Shown: positions 1-10,746, counted from the first letter of the stretch. The stretch is 64,000 nucleotides of DNA from Bacillus sp. AFS029637 (GCF_002584985.1 NZ_NUPZ01000040.1:245036-309035), one strand, 5' to 3'. Translations and numbers: made by a program. Notes: generated by a model not told the origin, from the letters alone.

Positions 1-101
1 GCTGGTCCACCTATTTTCATAGTAGTATAACGCGCTAACGGTTCGTTAACTAATACTCGACCAACATTTGCTTTTATAAGCTCATTTACTAATTGTTCCA
101 T
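1..101 (-). CDS. murB: UDP-N-acetylenolpyruvoylglucosamine reductase MurB, N-terminal part only
   Basis: Only the first 33 codons lie in the window; the gene continues past base 1. The visible protein starts MEQLVNEL and runs to a TTMKIGGPA segment, the start of the FAD-binding domain in MurB. MurB reduces UDP-GlcNAc-enolpyruvate to UDP-MurNAc in the cytoplasm. A GGGGGAG ribosome site precedes the ATG at 99-101. It follows murG by 61 bp on the same strand, as in other Bacillus dcw clusters. The identification rests on the N-terminus and the context. Confidence 0.85.
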   Translation of the reverse strand, partial: MEQLVNELIKANVGRVLVNEPLARYTTMKIGGP

Positions 102-162
102 AAACGATCTCCCCCATATTAAGTCTCCTTATTACAGTAGTATGCAGGGCGTTCACCTAACG

Positions 163-1257
163 TTATTTTTTTACAAGTTGATTCATTACTTCATACAGCT
201 TATTCGCCGCATCTGGAATACCTAATTGTTTAGCAGCTAGCTTCATATTTTGTAATGTTTGTGCATCTAATAAAATCTCATCAATATCACGAATTAGCGT
301 TTCAGATGTTAAATCTTTTTCAAGTAGCATTTTTGCTGCTCCTTTATCAACAACTGAACGTGCATTTTTTTCCTGATGGTTATTTGTTACATACGGACTC
401 GGAATCAACACACTTGGCTTACCTAACGCTGTTAACTCTGCAAGTGTTGTTGCCCCCGCTCTTGAAACAACAAGATCTACACCTGTAAGTACTTCTGGCA
501 TATTATGAATAAAAGGTTTAATGATGACATTATTCGGATTCCCCTTTTGCTTCACTGCTTCCATCACTTTGTCATAATGTACTTCACCTGTTACATACAA
601 GATTTCGTAACTTTTATTCCCAAATTGTTCTATCGCCTCTACAAAAGCATCGTTAATCGGTCTAGCCCCACGACTCCCTCCGAAAATAAGTACGGATTTT
701 TTAGGAAGAGATAAACCTACTGAACGTTTTCCTTTCATTCCATTTTGATCCATCACCTCAGAGGCACGTGGATTGCCTGTCATAACCACTTTTGACTGTG
801 GAAAATGTTCTGTCGCTGCTTCAAAACAAACAGCAACTTTATCAACATAACGACTTAAAAATTTGTTTGTTACACCTGGTACACTATTTTGTTCATGTAC
901 AATAGTTGGAATACCTAATTTTGCTGCAGCATACACAACTGGGCCACATACATATCCACCTGTTCCAATCACAATGTCCGGATTAAAACGACGAATATAT
1001 CGTTTACTATCTTGTACACCCTTTAGGAAACGCATCACTGTTTTCACATTATCTAACGATATTTTTCGTTTAAATCCACTTATAACAATAGATTGAAACG
1101 GTATACCTGCTTTTGGAACAATTGTACTCTCCAATCCATTTTCTGTACCAATATATAAAAACCTTGCTTCTGGATTTAACTTCTTTATTTCTCTAATTAA
1201 AGCAAGAGCCGGATAAATATGGCCCCCAGTACCCCCACCACTTACTAATACACGCAC
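163..1257 (-). CDS. murG: MurG, lipid II-forming N-acetylglucosaminyltransferase
   Basis: This 364-residue protein has the length and fold signature of MurG, a peripheral membrane GT-B enzyme that transfers GlcNAc from UDP-GlcNAc to lipid I to give lipid II. The glycine-rich loop [11 protein letters not shown] sits at residues 7-17, with the conserved His13. A second glycine-rich segment (FGGSRGA) opens the C-terminal domain, and the acceptor loop reads [11 protein letters not shown]. It lies between spoVE and murB. An intrinsic terminator sits just upstream, at the spoVE stop codon, so it may depend on read-through or on a promoter in the 100-bp gap. Confidence 0.96.
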   Translation of the reverse strand: MRVLVSGGGTGGHIYPALALIREIKKLNPEARFLYIGTENGLESTIVPKAGIPFQSIVISGFKRKISLDNVKTVMRFLKGVQDSKRYIRRFNPDIVIGTGGYVCGPVVYAAAKLGIPTIVHEQNSVPGVTNKFLSRYVDKVAVCFEAATEHFPQSKVVMTGNPRASEVMDQNGMKGKRSVGLSLPKKSVLIFGGSRGARPINDAFVEAIEQFGNKSYEILYVTGEVHYDKVMEAVKQKGNPNNVIIKPFIHNMPEVLTGVDLVVSRAGATTLAELTALGKPSVLIPSPYVTNNHQEKNARSVVDKGAAKMLLEKDLTSETLIRDIDEILLDAQTLQNMKLAAKQLGIPDAANKLYEVMNQLVKK

Positions 1258-1335
1258 TACTAACTCCTCCGCTTCTCATTTCTTATTTCAATCGTATTTA
1301 TTTCTATGTACATATTGTATTTTCACACACATACG

Positions 1336-1362
1336 AAAAACCCTGTCTTATAAACAGGGTTT
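1336..1362 (-). terminator. Intrinsic terminator after spoVE
   Basis: A 9-bp perfect stem (1338-1346 with 1354-1362) is followed on the minus strand by a short T run. The stem includes the spoVE stop codon region. It lies between spoVE and murG inside the dcw cluster and so could separate the two transcriptionally. Confidence 0.7.
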
Positions 1363-2452
1363 AGTAGCGAGAATGGCGACTTATATTTAATAATACACCT
1401 ACTGCCATTAACATTAATGTCAAACTTGATCCACCATAACTTAAAAACGGCAAAGTAATACCCGTAACAGGCATCAATCCTGTTACAACACCAACATTAA
1501 TCATTACTTGAATCGCAATCATCGCCACAATACCTACTGCTAAAAACGTACCATATAAATCTGGCGCTCCTAATGCTATACGAATCCCGCGCCATAATAA
1601 TAGACTAAATAATAATAACACAAATGAACCACCAATAAAACCTAATTCCTCGGATAAGATTGCAAATATAAAGTCTGTTTGTGGTTCAGGTAAATAAAGA
1701 AATTTTTGTCTACTTTGTCCAAGTCCAAGCCCGAATAATCCACCAGGTCCAATTGCGAGTAATGATTGGATAATTTGAAATCCACTTCCGAGCGGATCTG
1801 ACCACGGATCTAAATATGATGTAATGCGTTTCATTCGATACGGTGCTGATGCAATTAACCCTACAAATCCTGCTACGCCAACCAAACCAAACATTGCAAA
1901 GTGAAAGACCCTTGCTCCTGAAATAAATATCATAATGATACACGTCCCAACCATTACCGTTCCTGTACCGAGGTCTGGCTGTAACATAATCATCCCAAAA
2001 GCAAGAAACACAAAACTAAGAGCCGGTAATAAACCACGTTTAAAAGATGTAATTAATTTTTGCCGTTCCGCTAAAAATTTTGCCAAGAAAATTATCATCG
2101 CAAACTTCATAAACTCTGACGGTTGAATCGAAAATGCTCCGATCCCAATCCAACTTCGTGCTCCTCCTCGAACAAGACCTACTCCTGGAATAAGAACGAG
2201 AATAAGAAGAATGAAGCAAACTAGCAAAATCACTTTTGAATACGTACGCCACACCCAATAATCAATTTTCATTATAAAAAACATAGCTACTACACCAAGA
2301 CCTGCAAACAGTAATTGTCGTTTTGCAAAAAAGAATGAGTCCCCCATTTTATAAGAGGCCCAAACTGCACTCGCACTATAAACCATAATCATTCCAATTG
2401 TCAAAAGCGAGAGCGTAACGATGATGAGAATAAAATCAGGCGATTTCTTCAT
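1361..2452 (-). CDS. spoVE: SpoVE, sporulation SEDS-family peptidoglycan polymerase
   Basis: This 363-residue polytopic membrane protein belongs to the SEDS family (FtsW/RodA/SpoVE). It carries the family motifs GGARSWIGIG (start of the large extracytoplasmic loop), QPSEFMK, PEPQTDFIFA and, near the C-terminus, a TGITLPFLSYGGSS segment. SEDS proteins polymerise lipid II with a partner class B PBP; SpoVE works with SpoVD to make spore cortex in the mother cell. Its place between murD and murG identifies it as SpoVE, while a separate FtsW lies at 39224-40402. It is bracketed by hairpins at 2500-2535 and 1336-1362. Confidence 0.94.
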   Translation of the reverse strand: MKKSPDFILIIVTLSLLTIGMIMVYSASAVWASYKMGDSFFFAKRQLLFAGLGVVAMFFIMKIDYWVWRTYSKVILLVCFILLILVLIPGVGLVRGGARSWIGIGAFSIQPSEFMKFAMIIFLAKFLAERQKLITSFKRGLLPALSFVFLAFGMIMLQPDLGTGTVMVGTCIIMIFISGARVFHFAMFGLVGVAGFVGLIASAPYRMKRITSYLDPWSDPLGSGFQIIQSLLAIGPGGLFGLGLGQSRQKFLYLPEPQTDFIFAILSEELGFIGGSFVLLLFSLLLWRGIRIALGAPDLYGTFLAVGIVAMIAIQVMINVGVVTGLMPVTGITLPFLSYGGSSLTLMLMAVGVLLNISRHSRY

Positions 2453-2499
2453 TACCCATAAACACCACCTCTTTAGGCAGAACCTTTTGCCCTATGTAA

Positions 2500-2535
2500 C
2501 AAAACATCAGTAGGTGTTAGCCTACTGATGTTTTG
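2500..2535 (-). terminator. Hairpin terminator between murD and spoVE
   Basis: A perfect 15-bp inverted repeat (2500-2514 with 2521-2535) with a 6-base loop lies directly after the murD stop codon. On the minus strand the 3' arm ends in TTTTG followed by TTAC, a modest U tract. It could terminate or attenuate transcription from murD into spoVE. Confidence 0.65.
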
Positions 2536-2542
2536 ATTTACT

Positions 2543-3895
2543 TTATATAAGTTTATGCACAGCTTGTATAAAAATGTCTCCTCTTTCTTCAAATGTTTTA
2601 AATTGATCCCAGCTCGCACATGCTGGAGAAAGAAGGATAACATCACCATCTTTAGAATGGGCATAAGCTTTCACTACCGCTTCATCTAAAGTATCGACAC
2701 TTTCAATTATATCTAATCCCGCTTTTTCTGCCGCTCTTACTAATTTTGGTGCTGTTTGTCCAAATGTTACAATCGCTTTTACATTTTTGAAATATGGAAT
2801 TAAATCATCGAATTCATTTCCACGATCAAGCCCACCTGCTAGTAACACAATCGGTTGTGTAAACGCAGATAATGCTTTCTCAGTCGCTAACATATTTGTC
2901 GCTTTTGAGTCATTATAAAACTTACGATTATTAATAGTTGTTACATATTCTAAACGATGTTTTACACCCGTAAAGCGTTTTAACACTACCGTAATCGCTT
3001 CGTTAGAAACACCTAACAATTTCGCAATACTCATCGCAGCTAAAATATTTTCTAAGTTGTGCTGCCCTGGTAAAACGATATCACTTACTTCAACAACTTT
3101 TTCCCCTTTAAAATAAAGAGCATTATCTTTTATATACGCACCATCTTCAATTTCTTTCGTTGTCGAAAACAGTATTTTTTGACCTTTAGTATTCGCAGAT
3201 AAGGCCATCACATCTGCATCATCTGCATTTATTACACTATAATCGTTTTCTGTTTGGTTTTTAAAAATATTTGCTTTTGCTAAACCATATTCCTTCTTCG
3301 TCCCATGATAATCTAAGTGGGCTTCAAATAAGTTTAAAAACGCAGCAATTTTAGGCTGGAACGATTCTACTCCCATCAATTGAAACGATGAAAGTTCTGT
3401 AACTACAACTTCATTTTCTTTTGCATCCTGCGCTACTTCACAAGCAACAGTCCCTATGTTTCCTGCAATAACAGGATGCTTTTGTCCTTCTTTTAACATT
3501 TCAAACGTAAGCATTGTCGTTGTCGTTTTACCGTTAGATCCCGTAATTCCAACAAATGGTGCCTCTGAAATACGATATGCTAATTCGACTTCTGTAACTA
3601 TTGGAATTTGCTTTTCTTTCGCAGCAACTAATATTGGATTAGAATACGGAATCCCTGGATTTTTTACAACAAGAGAAATATTTCTCTCTAACAATTCCAA
3701 AGGATGACCACCACATACAACGTCCATTCCTTTTGCTTGCAATTCTGCAGCAAGTACATTTTCCGCTAAAGGCTTTCCGTCATTTACAATAACATTTGCC
3801 CCTACTTTTTGTAACAAGGTAGCTGCTGCATAACCACTTTTTGCAATGCCTAATACAAGAATATTTTTATTTTGAAATTCAGTTACAGTTTTCAA
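2543..3895 (-). CDS. murD: MurD, UDP-N-acetylmuramoyl-L-alanine--D-glutamate ligase
   Basis: This 450-residue cytoplasmic Mur ligase adds D-glutamate to UDP-MurNAc-L-Ala using ATP. The ATP-binding loop [11 protein letters not shown] lies at about residues 116-126. Further Mur-ligase signatures are the [12 protein letters not shown] segment in the central domain and KHRLEYV before the C-terminal domain. The ATG lies directly next to the mraY stop codon (mraY ends at 3896), so the two genes are probably translationally coupled. The length matches Bacillus MurD closely. Confidence 0.97.
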   Translation of the reverse strand: MKTVTEFQNKNILVLGIAKSGYAAATLLQKVGANVIVNDGKPLAENVLAAELQAKGMDVVCGGHPLELLERNISLVVKNPGIPYSNPILVAAKEKQIPIVTEVELAYRISEAPFVGITGSNGKTTTTMLTFEMLKEGQKHPVIAGNIGTVACEVAQDAKENEVVVTELSSFQLMGVESFQPKIAAFLNLFEAHLDYHGTKKEYGLAKANIFKNQTENDYSVINADDADVMALSANTKGQKILFSTTKEIEDGAYIKDNALYFKGEKVVEVSDIVLPGQHNLENILAAMSIAKLLGVSNEAITVVLKRFTGVKHRLEYVTTINNRKFYNDSKATNMLATEKALSAFTQPIVLLAGGLDRGNEFDDLIPYFKNVKAIVTFGQTAPKLVRAAEKAGLDIIESVDTLDEAVVKAYAHSKDGDVILLSPACASWDQFKTFEERGDIFIQAVHKLI

Positions 3896-4870
3896 TTACA
3901 TCCACACCCCGATATAAATTCCTAACACAGCTAATAAAAATCCTACAGACCAAAACGTTACCACGACGCGCCACTCTGACCAACCACATAATTCATAATG
4001 ATGATGTAATGGACTCATTTTAAAGACACGTTTTCCTGTTGTTTTAAATGAAATAACTTGAATAATAACAGATAAAGTTTCCGCTACGAATACGCCACCA
4101 ATAACTACAAGTAGCAATTCTTGTTTTAATAAAATTGCCACAGCTGCGATGGCACCACCTAAAGCTAAGGAACCTGTGTCTCCCATAAATACTTTTGCTG
4201 GATTCGCATTGAATACTAAAAATCCAAGTACAGCTCCTACAACTGCCATACAGAATATTGCTACTCCAAATTGCTCTTGTGCTACAGCAATAATACTAAA
4301 TGCTCCAAATGCAATAGCAGCTGTTCCTGATAATAAACCATCTAAACCGTCAGTTAAGTTAACTGCATTTGATCCACCAATAAGCATAAATAGTACAAGT
4401 ACAAAATACGCCCAACCTAATTCAAACTTAACATCCGTTCCCGGAATCATGATGTATGTGTGAAATGCTTGCCCTTTTCCAATTAAAAAGAACGCAATAG
4501 CAATAATAAGCTGTCCTACTAATTTTTGTTTTGATGTTAAACCAAGATTTCTCTTCTTAACTACCTTTATGTAGTCATCTAAAAATCCAATCAATCCGTA
4601 ACCAAATGTCACCAATAATAATAAAGAAACTTCTGCACCTAAATTGTTAAACTTAATCGCCATAATAAGGGTAGTCACCATCATAGATACATATATGACA
4701 ATACCACCCATCGTCGGTGTCCCTGATTTTTTTTGATGTGACTTTGGTCCCTCATCACGAATACTCTGTCCGAACTTTAATTTTCTTAAAAATGGAATAA
4801 ACAATGGCGAAAGGGCAACAGAAATTAAGAATGCTACCCCAGCCGTTACTAATAAACCTTGCTCAAGCAC
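3896..4870 (-). CDS. mraY: MraY, phospho-MurNAc-pentapeptide transferase
   Basis: MraY transfers phospho-MurNAc-pentapeptide to undecaprenyl phosphate in the membrane to make lipid I. The protein has about ten hydrophobic segments and the family motifs [32 protein letters not shown] and SPLHHHYEL, which carry the catalytic aspartates and histidines. The reading frame is open to a GTG at 4888, but that GTG is part of the AGAGGAGGA ribosome site. A GTG at 4870 gives 324 residues, the B. subtilis length, and a typical MLEQ start. It starts 22 bp after the murE stop codon. Confidence 0.96.
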   Translation of the reverse strand: MLEQGLLVTAGVAFLISVALSPLFIPFLRKLKFGQSIRDEGPKSHQKKSGTPTMGGIVIYVSMMVTTLIMAIKFNNLGAEVSLLLLVTFGYGLIGFLDDYIKVVKKRNLGLTSKQKLVGQLIIAIAFFLIGKGQAFHTYIMIPGTDVKFELGWAYFVLVLFMLIGGSNAVNLTDGLDGLLSGTAAIAFGAFSIIAVAQEQFGVAIFCMAVVGAVLGFLVFNANPAKVFMGDTGSLALGGAIAAVAILLKQELLLVVIGGVFVAETLSVIIQVISFKTTGKRVFKMSPLHHHYELCGWSEWRVVVTFWSVGFLLAVLGIYIGVWM

Positions 4871-4892
4871 ATGTAGTCCTCCTCTCACGTTG

Positions 4893-6368
4893 TTACTCTT
4901 CGTTGTTTAAACGCTCTATAATTGCTTCTTTAGCGACTTCACGATCGTCAAAATGATGGACGTCTTTACCAATAATTTGATATGTTTCATGACCCTTACC
5001 AGCAATAATAATAATATCTTCAGCTTTCGCGTTAGAAATTGCATGGTATATCGCTTCTTTTCTATCAATAATTACTTCATAATTATTTCCATTTGCACCC
5101 TGTACCATATCATCTAGAATAGCCCCTGGATCTTCACTTCTTGGATTATCTGAAGTGTAAATTGCGTGAGTTGCATATTTTGTTGCAACACTTGCCATGA
5201 TCGGTCTCTTCGTTCGATCTCTATCACCGCCACAACCGGCGATACAATATACGTCGCCTTTTGCAAATTGTTTTGCGGTTTTCAATACATTTTCTAAGCT
5301 ATCTGGTGTATGGGCATAATCAACAATAACTGTATAATTTTGTCCACCATCAACTACTTCAAAACGTCCTGGAACTCCAGCTAGTTCCTTTATTACATCA
5401 ATGATTGTTTCTAAACTTACACCAGAAACAAGCCCTGCCGCTGTCGCAGCTAAAACATTATACACATTGAACTTACCAATTAATTTCATTGTAACATTTA
5501 CACTTTCAAATGGTGTTACAAGTGTAAATGTAGTTCCGCCACTCGTCATAACGATATCTTTGGCCATAATATCACTTGTTGTATCAATTCCATACGTTAC
5601 AACAGTTGCTGCAGTACTTCTCATATATTCCGCTGTTACAGCATCATCGTTATTCAGTACCGCGTATTTTTCACGATTATGATTATAACTATTGCCAAGT
5701 TGTGCAAATAGCAACCCTTTTGCATGTTTATATTCTTCCATCGTTTTATGATAGTCTAAATGATCTTGTGTTAAATTTGTAAACACCGCTACATCGTAAT
5801 CACATCCGTGTACACGACCAAGATCTAAAGCATGCGACGAAACTTCCATTACTGTGCTATCCACACCGTGTTCAACCATTTTTGAAAACGTCTGTTGAAG
5901 TGTTAGTGCATCTGGCGTTGTATTTTTCACCTCAAATGTTTCATCACCGATTTTCATATTAATCGTTCCAATTAGCCCCGTTTTATGACCATGTGCGCGC
6001 ATAATCTCATCCATAATATGCGATGTTGTTGTCTTTCCATTTGTACCTGTAATTCCGATTAAATGTAACTTGTGTGTTGGTTGACCATAAAAATAATCAG
6101 CTAAAACCGCTAACGAACGAAAAGTGTTTTTCACAAGTACAACTGGAACGTCAACATCAATTGGTCTTTCCGCAACAATAGCAGCCGCTCCTTGTGCCGC
6201 TGCTTGCTTAGCAAAATCATGGCTATCAACCGTATATCCTTTCATACATACAAATAAGCTTCCCTCTTTCACTTTACGTGAATCAGCTTCTATAGATGTG
6301 ATTTCTGGATTTTCTTTTGGAACAACTGGAAAATCATGCAAACATGATACAAGTGTATGCAACTTCAT
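4893..6368 (-). CDS. murE: MurE, UDP-MurNAc-tripeptide synthetase (meso-diaminopimelate adding)
   Basis: This 491-residue Mur ligase adds the third residue of the stem peptide. The ATP loop [11 protein letters not shown] is at residues 105-115, and the central domain has LTQDHLDYH. The substrate-selecting motif DNPRSEDP is present; DNPR is the signature of enzymes using meso-diaminopimelate rather than lysine, as expected for Bacillus. It lies between spoVD and mraY. The roughly 200-bp gap upstream, after spoVD, holds a hairpin at 6423-6453. Confidence 0.97.
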   Translation of the reverse strand: MKLHTLVSCLHDFPVVPKENPEITSIEADSRKVKEGSLFVCMKGYTVDSHDFAKQAAAQGAAAIVAERPIDVDVPVVLVKNTFRSLAVLADYFYGQPTHKLHLIGITGTNGKTTTSHIMDEIMRAHGHKTGLIGTINMKIGDETFEVKNTTPDALTLQQTFSKMVEHGVDSTVMEVSSHALDLGRVHGCDYDVAVFTNLTQDHLDYHKTMEEYKHAKGLLFAQLGNSYNHNREKYAVLNNDDAVTAEYMRSTAATVVTYGIDTTSDIMAKDIVMTSGGTTFTLVTPFESVNVTMKLIGKFNVYNVLAATAAGLVSGVSLETIIDVIKELAGVPGRFEVVDGGQNYTVIVDYAHTPDSLENVLKTAKQFAKGDVYCIAGCGGDRDRTKRPIMASVATKYATHAIYTSDNPRSEDPGAILDDMVQGANGNNYEVIIDRKEAIYHAISNAKAEDIIIIAGKGHETYQIIGKDVHHFDDREVAKEAIIERLNNEE

Positions 6369-6422
6369 TTCACTAAACCCTCTCTACATTGTGTATTTAT
6401 CTCTTTTTTAATAAGCAACACG

Positions 6423-6453
6423 TTACCTCCTAATTATGTAAAATAGGAGGTAA
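6423..6453 (-). terminator. Possible terminator after spoVD
   Basis: A perfect 10-bp inverted repeat (6423-6432 with 6444-6453) lies in the 208-bp spacer between spoVD and murE. The downstream bases on the minus strand are only loosely T-rich, so it may be a weak terminator or processing hairpin. The rest of 6369-6576 shows no gene. Confidence 0.4.
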
Positions 6454-6576
6454 GTGCTACTGTCGTCTATGAAATAGACCTATTTATAACTGAGACTCTT
6501 ACGGCCTCAAATTAAGTAACTCTTCTATAAAGAACTCACTTCCACCAATTGTACCATAAAACATACTATGTTACCT

Positions 6577-8493
6577 TTAATTCCCGAAGTAAATTCTAAT
6601 TTTCGATCCCTCTTTGACTTTAGCTCCAGCTTCTGGTGATTGTTTAATTACTTTCTCTCCATCACCACTTATATCAAGCTTCAAATCGACAAGTTGTGTC
6701 TGCAAATCTTTCTTTTTCATACCAATTAAATTTGGAACTTCTACAGTTGGTGTATCGCCCCATTTATATTCTTTCTCCACTTGTTCTTTTCTCGGTTTCA
6801 CTCCCATAACAGGAAGTGCATCCCGAAGAATATTCCCAACAATCGGAGCAGCTACTACTCCACCAAATTGCGTGACACCTTTCGGATTATCAACAGCAAC
6901 ATAAACAACAATTTCTGGATCATCCGCTGGAGCAAAACCGATAAAAGATACTATATAATTATTCTCCAAATATTTACCATCTTTTACCTTTTGGGCAGTA
7001 CCTGTTTTTCCCCCTACACGATATCCATCAATATATGCACCTTTACCAGACCCTTTCGCTACAACATTCTCTAATGCATAACGAACTTTTTCTGAAGTTT
7101 CCTTGGAAATAACTTTCCTTTTCTCGACAGGTGTCTTTTTACTGACAACTTGATTATTTTTTGGATCGATAAATTCCTTAGCTATATACGGTTGATACAA
7201 CGTTCCGCCATTTACAGCCGCTGCTACTGCTGCTACTTGCTGTATTGGTGTAACAGAAACACCTTGACCGAACGAAGTCGTTGCTTGCTCGACTGGACCG
7301 ACTTTATCTAAATTAAATAAAATCCCGCTACCTTCGCCTTGCAAATCAATGCCTGTTTTCTGTCCAAATCCAAAATTCCGAATATATTTAAACAATCGGT
7401 CTTTGCCAAGACGATCACCCAGTTCAATAAATCCTGGGTTACATGAGTTTTGAACTACTTCTAAAAACGTTTGGCTACCATGACCTCCTGCTTTCCAACA
7501 CTTCAATCTAGCCCCACCAACTTCAGCTGCTCCATCATCATAAAACGTATCTTTCTCTAAGTCTACTAAATTTTCATTCAAAGCGGCAGCTAACGTAATG
7601 ATCTTAAATGTTGAACCAGGCTCATACGTACTCCATACAGGTAAGTTTCTATTATAGACCTCGGGAGAAACACTTTGAAAATCTGCTGGATCAAAACTTG
7701 GCCGGCTTGACATACCTAAAATTTCACCATTTTTCGGATTCATTGCAATTGCAATCATACCATCTGGATTATACGTTGACTCTGCAATATTCATTTCTCT
7801 TTCCATAATTCTATTAATACGTGCATCAATTGTTAAGCCTAAATTCAAACCAGCTTCTGGTTTTTTGAAATCATCGCCAACATTCGGCATCCTTTGCCCT
7901 TTTGCATCTGCAAAAAAACGCACATGACCTTCATCACCATTTAGCTCTTTATCATAATATTTTTCTAATCCCATAAGACCTTGATTATCACTACCTGCAA
8001 ACCCTAATACGTGTGATAAAAAGTTACCAAATGGATAGTACCGGATCGAATCCTCTGCAATATACACGCCTTTCAAACTTAATCCTCTTACCTCTTTCGC
8101 TTTATCATGTGATATTTTCCGTCCGCCTTTATCTAACCTTACAATCGATTCTTTTTTGGTAATTCTCTTATAAATCTCATCTTTTCCCACACCTAATACT
8201 GCAGCTAGTTTCTCTGCAGTCTCTGCTGGTTTTTCAATTTGCCTCGGTACAACAAAGACAGTTGGGGCACTTTTATTCGTGGCAAGTTCCACACCATTTC
8301 GGTCTAAAATCTTCCCTCGTTCAGGTTCAAAAGTAATATTACGACTCCATGAATCCTTCGCACGATCCGTTAACATATTTCCAAGAAAAAATTGCACATA
8401 TCCAAGACGAATATCGATGATAGTGAAAATAAGTATACCTGATATGAGTATAAAAATAAGTCGTTTTCTAACCGTTACATTTGATACACGCAT
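6577..8493 (-). CDS. spoVD: SpoVD, sporulation class B penicillin-binding protein
   Basis: This 638-residue membrane-anchored transpeptidase has one N-terminal membrane segment (about residues 11-31) and a PBP dimer domain. The catalytic domain carries the three penicillin-binding motifs: STFK with Ser294, SCN at 350-352 and KTGT at 496-499. A single PASTA domain starts near residue 582. One PASTA domain and the place after pbpB identify SpoVD, the cortex-specific partner of SpoVE. Its GGAGG ribosome site lies in the loop of a perfect hairpin (see 8492-8533), suggesting translational control or processing. Confidence 0.95.
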   Translation of the reverse strand: MRVSNVTVRKRLIFILISGILIFTIIDIRLGYVQFFLGNMLTDRAKDSWSRNITFEPERGKILDRNGVELATNKSAPTVFVVPRQIEKPAETAEKLAAVLGVGKDEIYKRITKKESIVRLDKGGRKISHDKAKEVRGLSLKGVYIAEDSIRYYPFGNFLSHVLGFAGSDNQGLMGLEKYYDKELNGDEGHVRFFADAKGQRMPNVGDDFKKPEAGLNLGLTIDARINRIMEREMNIAESTYNPDGMIAIAMNPKNGEILGMSSRPSFDPADFQSVSPEVYNRNLPVWSTYEPGSTFKIITLAAALNENLVDLEKDTFYDDGAAEVGGARLKCWKAGGHGSQTFLEVVQNSCNPGFIELGDRLGKDRLFKYIRNFGFGQKTGIDLQGEGSGILFNLDKVGPVEQATTSFGQGVSVTPIQQVAAVAAAVNGGTLYQPYIAKEFIDPKNNQVVSKKTPVEKRKVISKETSEKVRYALENVVAKGSGKGAYIDGYRVGGKTGTAQKVKDGKYLENNYIVSFIGFAPADDPEIVVYVAVDNPKGVTQFGGVVAAPIVGNILRDALPVMGVKPRKEQVEKEYKWGDTPTVEVPNLIGMKKKDLQTQLVDLKLDISGDGEKVIKQSPEAGAKVKEGSKIRIYFGN

Positions 8494-8533
8494 ATTGGAA
8501 CAAGCCTCCTTTACGCCTAGCTTGTTCCAATAT
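8492..8533 (-). promoter_or_regulatory. Hairpin enclosing the spoVD ribosome binding site
   Basis: A perfect 14-bp inverted repeat (8492-8505 with 8520-8533) has a 14-base loop. On the minus strand the loop holds AAAGGAG, and the 3' arm ends with the first two bases of the spoVD ATG. No T run follows, so it does not look like a terminator. It could expose or occlude the ribosome site of spoVD. The structure is seen directly; the function is inferred. Confidence 0.6.
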
Positions 8534-8574
8534 ATGCTTGTACTTATTCAATTAGAACTTTTCGCTTCTTACCA

Positions 8575-10725
8575 TTACGGTTTTTCCGCTTCTTGTTGCG
8601 GTTCGAGTGGCGGTACGAGAGTAACACCTAGTTCTGTACCTGGTTGCAATAACGTTCCTTCTGCTACACTTTGTTCGGTTACATATCCAGTGCCAGTAGG
8701 CTTTAAGTTAAGCTGTAATGTTTTTGCTAAATTCATAACATCACGCAATGCCCATCCTTGTATATTTGGCATTGTAGGCTTATCTCCCACTAAGAAGACC
8801 CGATCTCCTTTTAATGTTTGTTCCGTCGCTTTTGGCACTTGTTGCTGTACCTTTCCTTCACCTAATACGATTGGACGGAGTTTTGCTTTATCAATTGCTT
8901 TCCCTGCTTCTGCCATCGTTTTACCAGTTACATCTGGAACCGATGTTTGTTGCTCTTTCAAATATTTTTTCGGATCTTTCACTTCAGTCGGCTTAATCTT
9001 TAAATACTCTAAACTATTTTTTGTTACATATTTAAAGATATCAGCTAAAGGCTGCGCGCCATTTTCATCATCTTTTAACTTCGGCTGTTTAACAGCTACG
9101 TACACAACAAGTTGTGGGTCGTCCGTCGGTGCCATACCTAAGAATGAGAATATATAATTCTCTCTTCCTGTCATATATCCACCTTTTCCATCCGGAATTT
9201 GCGCCGTCCCAGTTTTACCACCAACTGAATACCCATCAATTTTATAAGCAGTCCCTGTTCCTTTAGGTGATGTAACAACGCGTTCTAATAACTGTCTTAC
9301 TTGCGCTGCTGTTTCTTTTGTAACAGGCTTTCCTACTTCTTCTGGTTTATGTTCTAATTTTACTTTCTCTGTTATCGGATCTACAATTTTATCAATTGTA
9401 TAAGGCTTCATCATTTTTCCGTCATTTGCAATAGCTGTTGCAGCTTGTACAAGTTGAATTGGCGTTACAGTAGAACCTTGTCCAAATGCCGTTGTTACTT
9501 GCTGTATTTGCTGATCGAATAAAATTGTATTTGAACCTTCACCAGGTAAATCAATATTCGTTTTTTCATCTAATCCGAAAGCATGGATATATTTACGGAA
9601 ACGCTCCGGACCAAGTTTTTGATCACCTAAAATAGCAAACGCTACGTTTGAAGAGCGCTCTACCCCTTCATCAAATGTGATAGAGCCCCAACCAGCACCA
9701 CCATTATGATCTTTTATTTTTTGATTACCGACTTGATATGTACCAGATTGATAATAATCTTGTCCGTTGTACACACCTTCATTAATAGCGGCCGCTAATG
9801 TGAAAATCTTCATTGTTGATCCAGGTTCAAATGCATTCGCAATTGCATCATTATAAAAATATTTATTATTCTCTTGGTTCGGATCATAACTAGGTTTACT
9901 AGACATTCCTAATATTTTCCCTGTTTTTGGATCCGCAACAATTCCTATTAAGCTTTCTGGTTCATAATGTTTACTCGCTTCTTTCATTGCGTCTTCTAAA
10001 TAACTTTGAATACGTTGGTCAAGCGTTAAATATACATTATCTCCATTTTTAGGTGCCTTTACATTCACTTTTCCACCGTCAAGAGATACACCCTTACGAT
10101 CGCCTGTATAAGCAACTTCTCCATTAGCAGCACCTAAATACTTATCCAAACTCTTTTCTAAACCAAATTGACCTGTAGCAATTCCATTGTCATCAGGTCT
10201 CGCATGACCTATGACATAAGATGCGAAATCACCGTTTGGATATACTCTTGCATTTTCTGTAATAAAAGATATCCCTGGCAACTTCAATGCTTCAATTTGT
10301 TCTTTCTGTTCTTTCGTCAAGCCCTTACCTAAATTTCCAAATTCAACTTGACTTCTGCCTTCTTTATTTAACGTATCTAAAATCTTATCTTCGCCTTTTC
10401 CGAGTACATCTGCAATTTTCTTCGCGGTATCCTCTTTATCCTTAACAGGATTAGCACCTTTTAATTCCGCCACAAGTTTATACGAGTTTGCGTCTTGCGC
10501 TAACACATGACCGTTTTGATCATAAATTGTTCCTCGATTCGCTTCGAGGACTCCTGTTTTGCTATGTTTTTGTTTAGCAAGTGTATTCAAATCCTGATTA
10601 TGCACCGTTCCTGTCGCTTGTATGTAAAAAAATCGGGCCAATAACAGCAAAAAGAGCAGGAGGAATACTATCATAAAATAACCTGCTCCCTTATTGGTAT
10701 GAAATTTAGTCATATTACTCTTCAT
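8575..10725 (-). CDS. pbpB: PbpB (PBP2B), essential divisome transpeptidase
   Basis: This 716-residue class B penicillin-binding protein cross-links septal peptidoglycan with FtsW. It has one N-terminal membrane segment (about residues 16-36), a dimerisation domain and a transpeptidase domain with STMK (Ser303), SSN (358-360) and KTGT (504-507). Two PASTA domains follow, and the tail is Pro/Glu-rich. Two tail PASTA domains and the neighbour ftsL separate it from SpoVD. The first ATG is preceded by GAAGG; a second ATG four codons on is possible. Confidence 0.95.
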   Translation of the reverse strand: MKSNMTKFHTNKGAGYFMIVFLLLFLLLLARFFYIQATGTVHNQDLNTLAKQKHSKTGVLEANRGTIYDQNGHVLAQDANSYKLVAELKGANPVKDKEDTAKKIADVLGKGEDKILDTLNKEGRSQVEFGNLGKGLTKEQKEQIEALKLPGISFITENARVYPNGDFASYVIGHARPDDNGIATGQFGLEKSLDKYLGAANGEVAYTGDRKGVSLDGGKVNVKAPKNGDNVYLTLDQRIQSYLEDAMKEASKHYEPESLIGIVADPKTGKILGMSSKPSYDPNQENNKYFYNDAIANAFEPGSTMKIFTLAAAINEGVYNGQDYYQSGTYQVGNQKIKDHNGGAGWGSITFDEGVERSSNVAFAILGDQKLGPERFRKYIHAFGLDEKTNIDLPGEGSNTILFDQQIQQVTTAFGQGSTVTPIQLVQAATAIANDGKMMKPYTIDKIVDPITEKVKLEHKPEEVGKPVTKETAAQVRQLLERVVTSPKGTGTAYKIDGYSVGGKTGTAQIPDGKGGYMTGRENYIFSFLGMAPTDDPQLVVYVAVKQPKLKDDENGAQPLADIFKYVTKNSLEYLKIKPTEVKDPKKYLKEQQTSVPDVTGKTMAEAGKAIDKAKLRPIVLGEGKVQQQVPKATEQTLKGDRVFLVGDKPTMPNIQGWALRDVMNLAKTLQLNLKPTGTGYVTEQSVAEGTLLQPGTELGVTLVPPLEPQQEAEKP

Positions 10726-10746
10726 CTTTCCTTCACACCTATTGCC

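Noticed and set aside
8279-9157. 292-codon plus-strand frame opposite spoVD and pbpB
   Set aside because: It spans two real genes on the other strand, has a low-complexity Ser/Phe/Cys composition and lacks a ribosome site.
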